Assembly: GCF_035984415.1 (NCBI RefSeq)
Contig: NZ_CP130720.1
Span: forward strand, 3,410,001-3,474,000
DNA length: 64,000 nt
Reading direction: 5' to 3'
Origin: Streptomyces sp. NBC_01296
GTDB lineage: Bacteria; Actinomycetota; Actinomycetes; Streptomycetales; Streptomycetaceae
Program-made: the position numbers and the translations under genes
The notes under the pieces: model-generated
What the model was told of the DNA's origin: nothing
The model's input: the letters and a program-made list of their open reading frames with translations, nothing else
The model's database searches: none
In this document: one piece after another, positions 53,067 through 62,947 of the stretch
How the letters are laid out: the number at the start of each line of letters is the position of its first letter
Position numbering within the stretch: position 1 is the stretch's first letter

Positions 53067-53167
53067 GGACCGTCCCCTCCCCGTCCGTTCCTGTGTGCGC
53101 TCTGCCCTCCAGGACGACCCTCGAAGCGGCGGGGTTCCCGCCAATTCCCCCATAAAATCCAGCTAAT

Positions 53168-53181
53168 AGGACCTTGGTCCT
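53168..53181. promoter_or_regulatory. 14-base palindrome upstream of deacetylase gene
   Basis: AGGACCTTGGTCCT is an exact palindrome about 100 bases before the deacetylase start. It is a possible operator; no binding family assigned. Confidence 0.3.
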
Positions 53182-53290
53182 TGATCGCCCCGATTTGGAC
53201 CCCACCTGAAACAGGACGGAACCACATCAACCTCCCCCGCATCAGCCGCATTCACCGAACTCATGCGTACCCGGCTTGAGGGCAGGAAAA

Positions 53291-53326
53291 AGCCCGGCCC
53301 CGGCGGAAATCCGCCGGGGCCGGGCT
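53291..53326 (-). terminator. intrinsic terminator of DHA2 efflux gene
   Basis: AGCCCGGCCCCGGCGGA (53291-53307) pairs exactly with its complement (53310-53326). On the minus strand it is followed by a T-run (TTTTT). Confidence 0.92.
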
Positions 53327-53344
53327 GGAGAACGTACGGCCTCG

Positions 53345-55031
<1,687 letters not shown>

Positions 55032-55047
55032 TAGTTTGGGGAGAGCC

Positions 55048-55626
55048 ATGTCCAGCAGCAGTCCGCAGGCGCGCCGTGGCAATACGCGCCAGCGCATCCA
55101 GGACGTCGCACTGGAGCTCTTCGCCGAACAGGGGTACGAGAAGACCTCGCTGCGCGAGATCGCGGAGCGGCTGGAGGTCACGAAGGCGGCGCTGTACTAC
55201 CACTTCAAGACCAAGGAAGACATCATCATCAGCGTCTTCGAGGACCTGACGAGGCCGATCGACGAGCTGATCGACTGGGCGAAGCAGCAGCCGCGGACGC
55301 TGGACATGAAGCGCGAGGTGCTCCGGCGCTACAGCGAGGCGATGGTGGCGGGGGCGCCGCTGTACCGGTTCATGCAGGAGAACCAGGCGACGATGCGGGA
55401 GCTGAGCATCGGCGAGACGGTCAAGCGCCGGCTGTTCACGCTGGTCGAGCTGCTCCGCACGGAGGACGGGCCCCTGACGAACCAGGTGCGGTGCGTGAGC
55501 GCCCTGTTCACGCTGCACGCGGGGATGATGTTCCTGCAGCACGTGGAGGGCGACCCGGAGGAGACCCGCCTGGCGGCCCTGGAGGTCGCCACGGACCTCA
55601 TCACGCAGGCCCACGAGGCGACCTGA
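55048..55626 (+). CDS. TetR-family repressor of the divergent efflux pump
   Basis: A 192-residue regulator. N-terminal helix-turn-helix: RQRIQDVALELFAEQGYEKTSLREIAERLEVTKAALYYHFKTKE across residues about 14-57, the standard TetR signature. The C-terminal ligand domain is helical. GGGGAGAG precedes ATG 55048. Divergent transcription from a DHA2 pump with twin palindromes is the usual QacR/TetR logic, in which ligand binding releases the DNA. The ligand is unknown. Confidence 0.95.
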   Translation: MSSSSPQARRGNTRQRIQDVALELFAEQGYEKTSLREIAERLEVTKAALYYHFKTKEDIIISVFEDLTRPIDELIDWAKQQPRTLDMKREVLRRYSEAMVAGAPLYRFMQENQATMRELSIGETVKRRLFTLVELLRTEDGPLTNQVRCVSALFTLHAGMMFLQHVEGDPEETRLAALEVATDLITQAHEAT

Positions 55627-55755
55627 GGCGGGGGTGGGGGCCGGGCCATGGCCGGACCGGGGCCACCCGAAGATGAGTATCCGCACTCACGTCCGATCGC
55701 TCGCCCGCCCATACGGTCGGCGGGTCGGTGTGGAGCGTGTTGTGGAGGCGGACGG

Positions 55756-56331
55756 ATGGGACACGGTCGGGCCATGGCCCGGGCGCAGGCGCACTTCGAG
55801 GACTCGGGCCGGCCCCTGCTGCGGAGCGCGGTGGCATGGGTGACCCTGTTGGCGCTGACCGCCACGACAGCGGCGTGCGCGAGGAAGACGGCCGACTTGA
55901 CCGAGCAGCAGGCCCGGATGCGTGCCGAGGAGATCGTGCAGCAGGCCGTTGCCGGCATGTCTCCGAAACCGGCACTGCGGCAACATCACTACTCCAGCAG
56001 TGGGTGCACGACCGAGTTCGGCACCGCCGAGCTGGACCAGGTCTCCGTCGACTACCGGCTCGAGGGCGTGGCCCCTTCTGCCGCGAGGGATCTCGTCCGT
56101 CAGGCCCGGGACGCGTGGGTGGCGCTGGGTTACAAGTTCCAGAGCAAAGACTCCGACGGCGACTGGTCGGATCCCGCAGCAGCCGTCTTCATGCACACCA
56201 GGCCCGACGACTTCTCGCTGAGCGCCCAGAACAGCATCACGGACAGAGGCACCGGTGACGGCATCGCCTACATCACCGTCCGATCGCCCTGCTACCCGAA
56301 GCCCACGGAGAGCCCCTCCCCCTCCCCGTAA
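55756..56331 (+). CDS. putative lipoprotein of unknown function
   Basis: A 191-residue exported protein. The N-terminus MGHGRAMARAQAHFEDSG is followed by a hydrophobic stretch LLRSAVAWVTLLALTATTAAC with lipobox-like TAAC. The mature domain contains two cysteines (SSGCTTEFG and VRSPCYPK) and a likely disulfide. ATG 55756 has GGAGG seven bases upstream. No family recognised. Its last 40 bases overlap the convergent HATPase gene. Confidence 0.7.
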   Translation: MGHGRAMARAQAHFEDSGRPLLRSAVAWVTLLALTATTAACARKTADLTEQQARMRAEEIVQQAVAGMSPKPALRQHHYSSSGCTTEFGTAELDQVSVDYRLEGVAPSAARDLVRQARDAWVALGYKFQSKDSDGDWSDPAAAVFMHTRPDDFSLSAQNSITDRGTGDGIAYITVRSPCYPKPTESPSPSP

Positions 56332-56834
56332 CCGAGGGCGCCCGCACGGGGAAGGGTCGCCCAGGTCCGGGTCCCGCCACCCGGCTCCCGGGACTCCCCG
56401 AAACCCCAGGCCCCGCCGCACTCCCGGACCACGACTGCCATGAGCCGCAGCGCGGCCCGCCGTCGGGCCTCGCAGTGGGCGGCCAGCCGGGGGTGGGAGT
56501 GGGGTGCGTGACCGTCGTAGACGGTGAGCCGCAGCGCATCGTCCCGATACCGAACGGAAAGGTAGAGACTCCGCCCAGGATCCAAATGCCAGGAGGCGGC
56601 GAGCAGTTCGCCGGTCACCTGCTCGGCGGAGACGGCGATCGCATCGAGCCGGTGCGCATGAAGTACGGACCGTACGGTCCGACGCGCGATCTGCGCGCTG
56701 TACGCCTCGCCGGGCACGGTCAGGCTGCAGGTCAGCGCCTCCGGCGAGGGCGGCTCGTCCCCGTCGGGAGCGGGCGGCGAAGCCGGACAGACGGTGAACC
56801 GGCCCTGGGCCGACTGCATGAAGGGGTTGAGCAT
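56292..56834 (-). CDS. ATP-binding (HATPase-like) regulatory protein, degenerate
   Basis: A 180-residue protein with the size and layout of the small anti-sigma-like HATPases that in Streptomyces accompany XRE/DUF397 gene pairs. Helix RRTVRSVLHAHRLDAIAVSAEQVTGEL corresponds to the first helices, and RYRDDALRLTVYDGHAP to the ATP-binding strand. The key residues are altered: the N-box Asn is missing (VTGELLAASW) and the DxGxG box reads DGHAP. It may therefore bind partners without hydrolysing ATP. Divergent from the XRE gene with about 210 bases between starts. Confidence 0.72.
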   Translation of the reverse strand: MLNPFMQSAQGRFTVCPASPPAPDGDEPPSPEALTCSLTVPGEAYSAQIARRTVRSVLHAHRLDAIAVSAEQVTGELLAASWHLDPGRSLYLSVRYRDDALRLTVYDGHAPHSHPRLAAHCEARRRAALRLMAVVVRECGGAWGFGESREPGGGTRTWATLPRAGALGYGEGEGLSVGFG

Positions 56835-57044
56835 CGCGAACTCCCTGTGGTTGCGAATGGCTCCGCCGTGGGCGTGGTGGCCTGTCGCTGCGGCATGCGC
56901 ATGCCGCAGCGATGCACTTCAACTCCCGTTGCGTGAGCGGTGCGTTACCCAATGTAGCGCCGAGCGGGCCAAATTTGGCCCGCTCGGCGGGAGAAGTCAG
57001 CCGCTCGCGCCCAGAGGGCCTCGGGACGCGCAAGACTTCACGCC

Positions 57045-57896
57045 ATGACCGCGAGGACAGCCACGACAGAGCGCCAGAAGAGGTTGGGGTACGAGCTACG
57101 CAGGATGCGTACGGCAGCTGGGGTTTCGGCCGAGTTCGCCGCCGGACTTCTGGGGGTGGACCGGGGCGCCATCTCCGCGATGGAGTCCGGGACGCGCGCC
57201 ATCTCGACCGAGCGGCTGCGCACGCTGGCCTGCAACTGTGAAGTCACCGATGAGCTGTACATCTCCGGACTGATGGAGATGGCGCAGCCGGCCGGACGCC
57301 AGTGGTGGGATCGCTATCGGGGCCAACTCCCCCAGGGCCTCCTGGACATTGCGGAAATGGAAGCTCGCTGCGTCCGCATGCGGGGCGCCTACTCCGTTCA
57401 CATGCCCGGACTCTTGCAGACCTCCGACCACGCGCTCGCCCTTTTCCGGATGGTGATCCCACCCCTGCCGGAGCGCGAGGTCGCATTGCGGCTGGCGCTA
57501 CGCGTCGAGCGCCAGCGCATCCTGGACGGCGAGAACGCACCCGAGTTCGTGGCCGTCGTACACGAAGCCGCCCTGCGTATGCAGTTCGGCGGACGCGCCG
57601 TCTTGCGCGCACAGCTCGACCACTTGCTCAACCGGTCCGAGCAGGACAATGTGACCGTGCTCGTTCTCCCGTTCGACGCGGGAGGGTTCCCGGGTGCGGG
57701 GCAGACCGTGATCTACGCGGAGGGCCCGACAGCACAGCTCGACACCGTGCAGGTCGACAACTCGCATGGCCCCGACTTCATCCACGCCGAGACACAACTC
57801 TCGAAGTACCGCGCCCACTTCGCCCTGCTGGAAAGCCTGGCCCTGTCCGCCGAAGCCTCCCGGGACTTCATCCGAACCATCGCAAGCCAGCTGTGA
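57045..57896 (+). CDS. XRE-family regulator with DUF5753 domain
   Basis: A 283-residue protein. N-terminal helix-turn-helix (RLGYELRRMRTAAGVSAEFAAGLLGVDRGAISAMESG over residues 12-50), then the C-terminal DUF5753 domain with YSVHMPGLLQTSDHALALFR, RQRILDGENAPEFVAVVHEAALR, VTVLVLPFDAGG and FIHAETQL. This family is present in dozens of copies in each Streptomyces genome and pairs with DUF397. Some members control development or antibiotic production. Followed after 11 bases by the DUF397 gene. Confidence 0.94.
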   Translation: MTARTATTERQKRLGYELRRMRTAAGVSAEFAAGLLGVDRGAISAMESGTRAISTERLRTLACNCEVTDELYISGLMEMAQPAGRQWWDRYRGQLPQGLLDIAEMEARCVRMRGAYSVHMPGLLQTSDHALALFRMVIPPLPEREVALRLALRVERQRILDGENAPEFVAVVHEAALRMQFGGRAVLRAQLDHLLNRSEQDNVTVLVLPFDAGGFPGAGQTVIYAEGPTAQLDTVQVDNSHGPDFIHAETQLSKYRAHFALLESLALSAEASRDFIRTIASQL

Positions 57897-57907
57897 GAGG
57901 GGACACC

Positions 57908-58105
57908 GTGACCACCGTGACCTGGGAAGACCCGTTCTGCGGAGAAGGCAACTCCTGCTACCGGATAGGGATGGACGGAGAGGGCGGGAGCTACATCGCG
58001 GTGGCCGGGCAGGAAGCGGCGTACGTCAGCGACACGGCGGACGCGCTGCGGCAGCTGATCCGGGATATCAAGGCCGGCAAGGCCGACCACCTGCTGGCGG
58101 ACTGA
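57908..58105 (+). CDS. DUF397 family small protein
   Basis: A 65-residue protein with the DUF397 core: WEDPFCGEGNSCYRIG at the start, YIAVAGQEAAYVSDTADALRQLI in the second half. The Cys pair in CGEGNSC replaces the usual single Cys and may be redox-sensitive. DUF397 proteins modulate their XRE partner. GTG 57908 follows GAGAGGGGA and lies 11 bases after the regulator, so the two are co-transcribed. A perfect hairpin follows. Confidence 0.9.
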   Translation: MTTVTWEDPFCGEGNSCYRIGMDGEGGSYIAVAGQEAAYVSDTADALRQLIRDIKAGKADHLLAD

Positions 58106-58106
58106 C

Positions 58107-58149
58107 CCGTGGGGACGTGTACGGGCCGTGCCCGTACACGTCCCCACGG
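58107..58149. terminator. perfect 20-bp hairpin terminator
   Basis: CCGTGGGGACGTGTACGGGC and its exact complement around a three-base loop; closes the XRE-DUF397 operon. Confidence 0.9.
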
Positions 58150-58206
58150 CACACCCCACGCGGTGGCGCTGATGCAGATCCAGCGGCCGAACGAGGCCAT
58201 CGCCGC

Positions 58207-59064
58207 CTACGGGCCCGAGTTCCTCGTGGTCCGATCGGCCGGCGACCGTCCCGAGGAGCGGATGAAGGCGATCAGGTCGTCGGCGTAGCGGTCCGGGTGG
58301 GTGAGGTGGGGGACGTGCCCGTCCCCCACCAGCGTCCGCATCTGCGCACGGCCGCCGAGCGCGGTGGCGAGCTTGCCGACGATCACCGGGAACCACGGCG
58401 GGCTCTCGCTGCCGAAGGTCAGCATCGCGGGGCCGGTGTAGCCGGAGAGGCGGGCGAGGTCGAGGCTCGCCCAGTCCGGGTCGCCGTGTTCGTCCATGAA
58501 CGTGGGGGCGTTCGCGGTGAACGTCTCGCGGAACTGTTCCGGCAGCTGCTCCCAGCCGCCCGGTCCGATGGCGACGTCGTCCACGAACCGCTGGGCGCCG
58601 GCCCGGTCCTCGCCCGCGCGCAGGGCCGCGAGGACGCCGTCGAGGGCGGCCTCCATGGCCTGGAGCACCGGGCGCAGCTCCCGGTCCTCGTCGCCCACGA
58701 TGCCCATGAGCGGGGGCTCGTGCGCGGCCAGGCTGCGCAGCAGCTCCGGGCGGCGGCAGGCGAGGCCGAGCGCGGTCGAGGCCCCGAACGAGTTCCCGGC
58801 CACGTGAACCGGGGCGCCGAGGGTCTCGATGAGCGACGCGAGGTCGTCCTCGTCCTGCCGCCGGCTGCCCTGCCCCGGCGGGCGCTCGCTGCGGCTGTGG
58901 CCGCGCCGGTCGTAGACCAGTACGCGGAACGACTGCGCGAGGCGGGGGACGACGAGCTGCCAGTTCTCGTGGTCGACCCACGAGCCGTGGACCAGGACCA
59001 GGGGTTCGCCCTCGCCCGCGACCTCGTAGTAGAGGTCCACGCCGTTCACACGAGCCCGCGCCAT
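58207..59064 (-). CDS. alpha/beta-fold hydrolase
   Basis: A 285-residue single-domain alpha/beta hydrolase. The oxyanion region LVLVHGSWVDHENW, the nucleophile elbow GNSFGAS (Ser near residue 97), and a C-terminal His in VGDGHVPHLTHP are present. No signal peptide. The active-site pattern fits epoxide hydrolase, haloperoxidase or esterase classes; no substrate can be inferred. GAGGAG precedes ATG 59064. It runs in the same direction as the DUF1348 gene upstream, 91 bases apart. Confidence 0.9.
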   Translation of the reverse strand: MARARVNGVDLYYEVAGEGEPLVLVHGSWVDHENWQLVVPRLAQSFRVLVYDRRGHSRSERPPGQGSRRQDEDDLASLIETLGAPVHVAGNSFGASTALGLACRRPELLRSLAAHEPPLMGIVGDEDRELRPVLQAMEAALDGVLAALRAGEDRAGAQRFVDDVAIGPGGWEQLPEQFRETFTANAPTFMDEHGDPDWASLDLARLSGYTGPAMLTFGSESPPWFPVIVGKLATALGGRAQMRTLVGDGHVPHLTHPDRYADDLIAFIRSSGRSPADRTTRNSGP

Positions 59065-59155
59065 GCCGAGACTCCTCACCTGGGATGCCGGAGGGGGACC
59101 GAGCTCCCGCGCAGAGACATACCGCGGGCCGGTGAACGGCACACCTCCCCACGGG

Positions 59156-59581
59156 TCAGCAGGTGAGGCGGCGGTCCTCGGCGGTGATCGGGATGTCGTT
59201 GATGCTGGCCTCGCGGCGGCGCATCAGCCCGTTGCCGTCGAACTCCCACTGCTCGTTGCCGTGGCTGCGCCACCACTGGCCGGCGGCGTCGTGCCACTCG
59301 TACTCGAAGCGGACGGAGATCCGGTTGCCGGTGTACGCCCACAGTTCCTTGCGGAGCCGGTAGTCGAGCTCGCGCTCCCACTTCTCGGCGAGGAACTGCC
59401 GGATCTCGTCGCGGCCGCTGAGGAAGCGGTCGCGATTGCGCCAGAACGAGTTCTCGGTGTAGGCGAGCGCGACGCGCTCGGGGTCACGGCTGTTCCAGGC
59501 GTCCTCGGCGGCCTGGACCTTGGCTCGGGCGGATTCCTCGGTGAACGGCGGCACGGGCGGGCGTACGGCGGGGTCGGTCAT
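59156..59581 (-). CDS. DUF1348 NTF2-like protein
   Basis: A 141-residue protein of the DUF1348 family: [45 protein letters not shown] across the first half, then [33 protein letters not shown], and [13 protein letters not shown] at the end. The fold is NTF2/SnoaL-like; function is unknown, though it is often next to oxidoreductases or TetR genes. Divergent from the TetR gene with the twin operators between them, so it is the likely target of that repressor. Confidence 0.93.
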   Translation of the reverse strand: MTDPAVRPPVPPFTEESARAKVQAAEDAWNSRDPERVALAYTENSFWRNRDRFLSGRDEIRQFLAEKWERELDYRLRKELWAYTGNRISVRFEYEWHDAAGQWWRSHGNEQWEFDGNGLMRRREASINDIPITAEDRRLTC

Positions 59582-59609
59582 GGGCGCACCTCTGTCGGAG
59601 GAAGGAGCA

Positions 59610-59658
59610 GAGAACGGTCGTTCTCGACAAGGGGAGACGATAGAGAACGAGCGTTCTC
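59610..59658. promoter_or_regulatory. twin TetR operators GAGAACGnnCGTTCTC
   Basis: Two exact-arm palindromes at 59610-59625 and 59643-59658, centres 33 bases apart (about three helical turns, so on one face). They lie in the divergent DUF1348/TetR promoter region, just before the TetR -10 box TACGCT (59678-59683). Confidence 0.8.
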
Positions 59659-59689
59659 CGCGCAAGCGATTCTGGGCTACGCTGCCTCC

Positions 59690-60241
59690 ATGGACGACGA
59701 AGAGGCCCGCACCCGGCTGCTGGACGCGGCGGAGGCGCTGTTCTACGCCGAGGGCATCCAGGCCGTCGGCATGGACCGCATCCGCACGGATTCGGGGGTG
59801 CCGCTCAAGCGGCTCTACAAGGTCTTCCCGGCCAAGGAGGCCCTGGTCACGGCCTACCTCGAACGCCGCGACCGCCGCTGGACGGCGAGCCTGCGCGGCG
59901 CGGTGGCGAATTCCGCGGATCCGGTCGAGGCCGTCTTCGACTGGCTGGCGCAGTGGTTCTCGGAGCCGGACTTCCGGGGCTGCGCGTTCCTGAACGCGTA
60001 CGGGGAGCTGGGCACGGGCCCCGCCGGGGTGCTGGACGTCGTACGCCGCCACAAGGCGGAGCTGCGGGAGCTGCTGGCGGAGCTGGCCGGCCCCGGCCGC
60101 GAGGAGCTCGCGGAGCAGCTGCTGATCCTCGTCGAGGGCGCGACGGCGGTGGCGGCCCTATCCCCCGGCCCCGAGCCGGCCCACCGCGCCCGCGAGGCGG
60201 CGTCCGCCCTGCTGCTCGCCCAGGAGACGGGCATGCGCTAG
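59690..60241 (+). CDS. TetR-family transcriptional regulator
   Basis: A 183-residue regulator with TetR DNA-binding helices ([45 protein letters not shown] in pieces over residues 8-52) and a C-terminal helical ligand domain (TetR_C type with [14 protein letters not shown], typical of AcrR-like sensors). TACGCT ends six bases before ATG 59690, so the transcript is probably leaderless. The twin palindromes upstream would give self-repression and control of DUF1348. Its stop codon is followed within two bases by another palindrome. Confidence 0.94.
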   Translation: MDDEEARTRLLDAAEALFYAEGIQAVGMDRIRTDSGVPLKRLYKVFPAKEALVTAYLERRDRRWTASLRGAVANSADPVEAVFDWLAQWFSEPDFRGCAFLNAYGELGTGPAGVLDVVRRHKAELRELLAELAGPGREELAEQLLILVEGATAVAALSPGPEPAHRAREAASALLLAQETGMR

Positions 60242-60242
60242 A

Positions 60243-60256
60243 TTGAACGCGTTCAA
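60243..60256. promoter_or_regulatory. palindrome TTGAACGCGTTCAA before small membrane protein gene
   Basis: A perfect 14-base palindrome starting two bases after the TetR stop and 30 bases before the ATG at 60287. It differs from the GAGAACG operators but shares the GAACG half, so a related TetR-type protein could bind. Confidence 0.5.
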
Positions 60257-60286
60257 CTTGCTGCGGAGCAGAGTGCGGGGGCGGCC

Positions 60287-60733
60287 ATGACGGCGACGGA
60301 GCCGACCGGAAGAGCCGGCAGGCCCTGGACGCGCCGGGTGCGGCCCGTCCACCCCTGGCAGACCAAGATCGCGCTGACCGCCCTGATCCTCCCGGCACCG
60401 ATCACGCTCACCTTGCTCTGCGCGGGCGCGCCGGCCTTCCGGCTGGTCGCGACCCTCCTGTTGTTCTCGGCGCCTCTGGCCTTCCGGGCGGACCGGGCGC
60501 GGTTCATGACGTCCTGCGTGGTCCTCGGGATCGCGCTGGCAGGGTGGTCGATCCTCGGCGCGTGGGAAGGCACCTTGATCTTCTTCCCTTCGGCGCTGCT
60601 CCTGCTGTGCGCGGCGTTCGCGGATCCGCGCGAGTACCAGGGACCGGCCACGGCCGTGACCGCGCTCGCCTGCCTGCTGGCGGTGGTCCCCGGGTTGTTC
60701 TTCGTCGGCTGCCTGGCGGGACTCGTCGTCTAG
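60287..60733 (+). CDS. hypothetical membrane protein
   Basis: A 148-residue protein with about four membrane helices (KIALTALILPAPITLTLLCAG, FRLVATLLLFSAPLAFRA, FMTSCVVLGIALAGWSILGAW and LIFFPSALLLLCAAF, with a final AVTALACLLAVVPGLFFVG). The N-terminus is Thr/Arg-rich and cytoplasmic. No family recognised. A palindrome sits in its promoter region. Its stop overlaps that of the convergent OmpA-like gene by three bases. Confidence 0.7.
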   Translation: MTATEPTGRAGRPWTRRVRPVHPWQTKIALTALILPAPITLTLLCAGAPAFRLVATLLLFSAPLAFRADRARFMTSCVVLGIALAGWSILGAWEGTLIFFPSALLLLCAAFADPREYQGPATAVTALACLLAVVPGLFFVGCLAGLVV

Positions 60734-61377
60734 TTGCCGCCGGCGGCGGTGGTGCGGGGGAAGGTGATCTCGACCCGGCGGTTCTTCTTGCGGCCTTCCT
60801 CGGTGCCGTTGTCGGCGATCGGGTAGTCCTCGCTGTAGCCCCGGACGTCGTAGACGACGCCGGGGCTGGTGACGGTCTTGGCGAGCTCCGTCTGAACGGC
60901 GTCGGCGCGCTGCTTGGAGAGCTCCTTGCCGTGCTCGTAACTGCCCTGGTCGTCGGTGAACCCGAAGACCCGGACCCGGGTCGCCTTCTGCGTGTTGATC
61001 TCGCTGGCGATGGCCTGTATCCGGGCGGCGGCCTGGGCGTTGAAGACGGCACTGTTCTCGGGGAAGAGCACCTCGGACTGCAGCGCCATCATGACGGACT
61101 GGTTCGTCTCCTGCCGCCGCTGCTCACCGCCCAGGTCTTCGACGACCTCGGCGATGTCCAGGACCTTGATCGGAGCCAGGGTTCCACCCTGGGGGATCTT
61201 CAGCCCGGGAGCGTTGGAGTCGATGGGCACGGGCGCGGCGGCGGAGGGCTCCGTGCCGGGAGGTGCCGACGGCTTGACGTCGTCAGCGTAGGCGCTGGAC
61301 GCGCCGATCAGATGGGCGCCGGCAATGACGAGACCGACGACAGCTGTCGCAGCGGAGACACGGTGGCGTTTATTCAT
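60730..61377 (-). CDS. OmpA-family exported protein
   Basis: A 215-residue secreted protein: signal peptide (residues 1-31, ends SSAYADD), a Pro-rich linker, and a C-terminal OmpA/MotB peptidoglycan-binding domain of about 110 residues. That domain has ALQSEVLFPENSAVFNAQAAARI, VRVFGFTDDQGSYEHGKELSKQRADAV and EEGRKKNRRVEI. In bacteria with one membrane such domains bind the diaminopimelate of peptidoglycan and anchor other proteins to the wall. The gene lies four bases behind the lipoprotein gene, which is preceded by TadG-like and Flp genes. A wall anchor for a pilus-like structure is the natural inference. Confidence 0.9.
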   Translation of the reverse strand: MNKRHRVSAATAVVGLVIAGAHLIGASSAYADDVKPSAPPGTEPSAAAPVPIDSNAPGLKIPQGGTLAPIKVLDIAEVVEDLGGEQRRQETNQSVMMALQSEVLFPENSAVFNAQAAARIQAIASEINTQKATRVRVFGFTDDQGSYEHGKELSKQRADAVQTELAKTVTSPGVVYDVRGYSEDYPIADNGTEEGRKKNRRVEITFPRTTAAGGN

Positions 61378-61381
61378 GGGG

Positions 61382-61969
61382 TCACCCGGAGATTTTGATG
61401 GTGGCCGTGGCAAAGGTGGGCAGGCTCATCTCGACCTCCATGGTGGCTGCCGGTGGCGCCGGGAACTGCGCGAAGAAGGGCACCGATTGCCCGGCTTCGA
61501 TGATGGCCAGTCCGGTGGTGCACAAGCACCTGCCATCCGTGTCGCGGAGGACGTAGTAGCGCTTCTTCCCGGCCTTGTCGACCAGGGTGACGCCCGCCAC
61601 CGAAACACCGCTGGAGTTGAGTTCATTGCCGCGCCATGGTGCGGTGTTGACGTAGGGGGCGGCACCGGTGTTCTTCAACTGGCCTTCCACGGTCAAGAAT
61701 CCACCCCCATCCCGAGCCGCCTTGTTGATGGTCAGGGTCATGCCGGCTTCGCCGTTGACCGTGGCGAGCACTTCCTGCGGCGTGGGCTTGGGGCTGCCAT
61801 TCGGCGCCTGGGCCTTGGGCGCGTCCCCTTGAGACTTCGACGCTGGGGCCTGGGGCGCCTTGGGCTTGTTGTCGTCTCCCCCGCCACAACCCGCCGCTGT
61901 GATCGCCAAAAGGACCGCAACTGCGGCAGCCGCTCCCCCGCGGACCTTTGCCGAGTGCCGAGTGCTCAT
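61382..61969 (-). CDS. putative lipoprotein of the Flp/OmpA locus
   Basis: A 195-residue exported lipoprotein. Signal peptide with lipobox ITAAGC, then a Pro/Lys/Ala-rich linker of 40 residues and a beta-rich domain with a Cys-x-Cys pair (DTDGRCLCTTGL). The mature domain, with FLTVEGQLKNTGAAPYVN and AGVTLVDKAGKKRYYVL, resembles DUF4352/telokin-like Ig domains. It lies 29 bases behind the TadG-like gene and four before the OmpA-like gene, so it belongs to that operon. Function is unknown. Confidence 0.8.
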   Translation of the reverse strand: MSTRHSAKVRGGAAAAVAVLLAITAAGCGGGDDNKPKAPQAPASKSQGDAPKAQAPNGSPKPTPQEVLATVNGEAGMTLTINKAARDGGGFLTVEGQLKNTGAAPYVNTAPWRGNELNSSGVSVAGVTLVDKAGKKRYYVLRDTDGRCLCTTGLAIIEAGQSVPFFAQFPAPPAATMEVEMSLPTFATATIKISG

Positions 61970-61998
61970 CTATGCAGCTTCCTTCTCTCGCGTACTTG

Positions 61999-62640
61999 TC
62001 AGTCGACCAGTCGAACCGTGAAGAGCACCCTCGCCAGCTTGGTCAGCGGGCCCGGTTTCGCCGGATCCAAGGCGAGAGACTTCCCGTCGCAGACGAAGGT
62101 GACGCCTCCCGCTCCCGGTGACGGGCTCGGACTTGGCGTCGGACTTGGCGTCTGGGCGGGCGGGGTGGGATCCGGGGCCGACCTCAGGGAACACCGAGGC
62201 TTGATAGCCGCCTTGGCTGCGGCCTTACCGTGGATTCCCTCGGTACCCGGCACAACCGACTGCCCGACAGTCCCGTTCGTTGTCACCGTCACGGTGACAA
62301 CGGGGATGGCCGCTACACACTCCGCGGTGGCATCGTTCAAGGCGGCAAACTCGTCTGCCTTTTCACACGCCCCGTCCCCGGCGAGAAGGTCACCGTCGAC
62401 AAGCTTCGCCCAGTCGGTGGGCTTGAGGCTGAGCAAGTCGAGCCCCAGAAATGCGTTGTCCCTGGCTTCGCCAGCAGCGGCAAGGGCCGCCGCATCAGCG
62501 GCTCCTTGCGCATTGCTGCGTGTGACGCCCGCCTGACCCACGACGAAGAAGGCCAAAGCGGCGAAGAGCAGGCCGACCACCGCGACCGCGTAGATCGGGA
62601 ATGCCTGTCCGCGATCGTCGCGCAATCCGCGCAGGCTCAC
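61999..62640 (-). CDS. TadE/TadG-like pilus assembly protein
   Basis: A 213-residue protein. The N-terminus has the Tad pseudopilin pattern DDRGQAFPIYAVAVVGLLFAAL, with a hydrophobic helix of about 25 residues following GQ. The rest is extracytoplasmic with two likely disulfide cysteines (GACEKADEF and DATAECVAAI), an APDPTPPAQTPSPTPSPSPS Pro linker and a small C-terminal domain. TadE/TadG proteins are minor pseudopilins of Flp-type pili. GTG 62640 overlaps the flp stop (GTGA), so they are coupled. Confidence 0.82.
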   Translation of the reverse strand: MSLRGLRDDRGQAFPIYAVAVVGLLFAALAFFVVGQAGVTRSNAQGAADAAALAAAGEARDNAFLGLDLLSLKPTDWAKLVDGDLLAGDGACEKADEFAALNDATAECVAAIPVVTVTVTTNGTVGQSVVPGTEGIHGKAAAKAAIKPRCSLRSAPDPTPPAQTPSPTPSPSPSPGAGGVTFVCDGKSLALDPAKPGPLTKLARVLFTVRLVD

Positions 62641-62837
62641 TTCCCCGCGGTGATACTCGCGACTGCACCCGTGATCTTGGTGGTGATGGCCTGACCGATG
62701 CCCGTGCCGATGATCGCGCCGATGATCACCACGACCACCAGGATGATGCCCAGGTATTCGAAGGCCGTCTGGCCTCGATCGTTCGCGCCCTTGCCCTCGT
62801 ACCGCTTCCGCATCCTCGCCAGGGTGTTCTGCAACAT
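62637..62837 (-). CDS. Flp-family type IVb pilin
   Basis: A 66-residue protein with a short basic leader ending DRG, then QTAFEYLGIILVVVVIIGAI. This matches the Flp pilin motif: cleavage after Gly, Glu at +5 and Tyr at +6, followed by a hydrophobic helix. The C-terminus is short (TTKITGAVASITAGK), as in Flp1-like pilins of Actinobacteria. Processing by the A24 prepilin peptidase at 46210 is plausible. GGGAGG precedes ATG 62837. No TadA/TadB/TadC genes lie in the window. Confidence 0.88.
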   Translation of the reverse strand: MLQNTLARMRKRYEGKGANDRGQTAFEYLGIILVVVVIIGAIIGTGIGQAITTKITGAVASITAGK

Positions 62838-62947
62838 GGGGGTTCCCTCCCGGGCCGGTGCCGCTGTTGGTTTGCGGACCGTACGGGGAGTCACCGGTGA
62901 TAACCAAGGGTCCCGGGGCCCAATTACGGACCCACTGCGCACTCCGT

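Noticed and set aside
58151-58206. Possible short coding fragment between the DUF397 terminator and the hydrolase stop
   Set aside because: Only about 20 codons, no start signal and no recognisable sequence; treated as intergenic.
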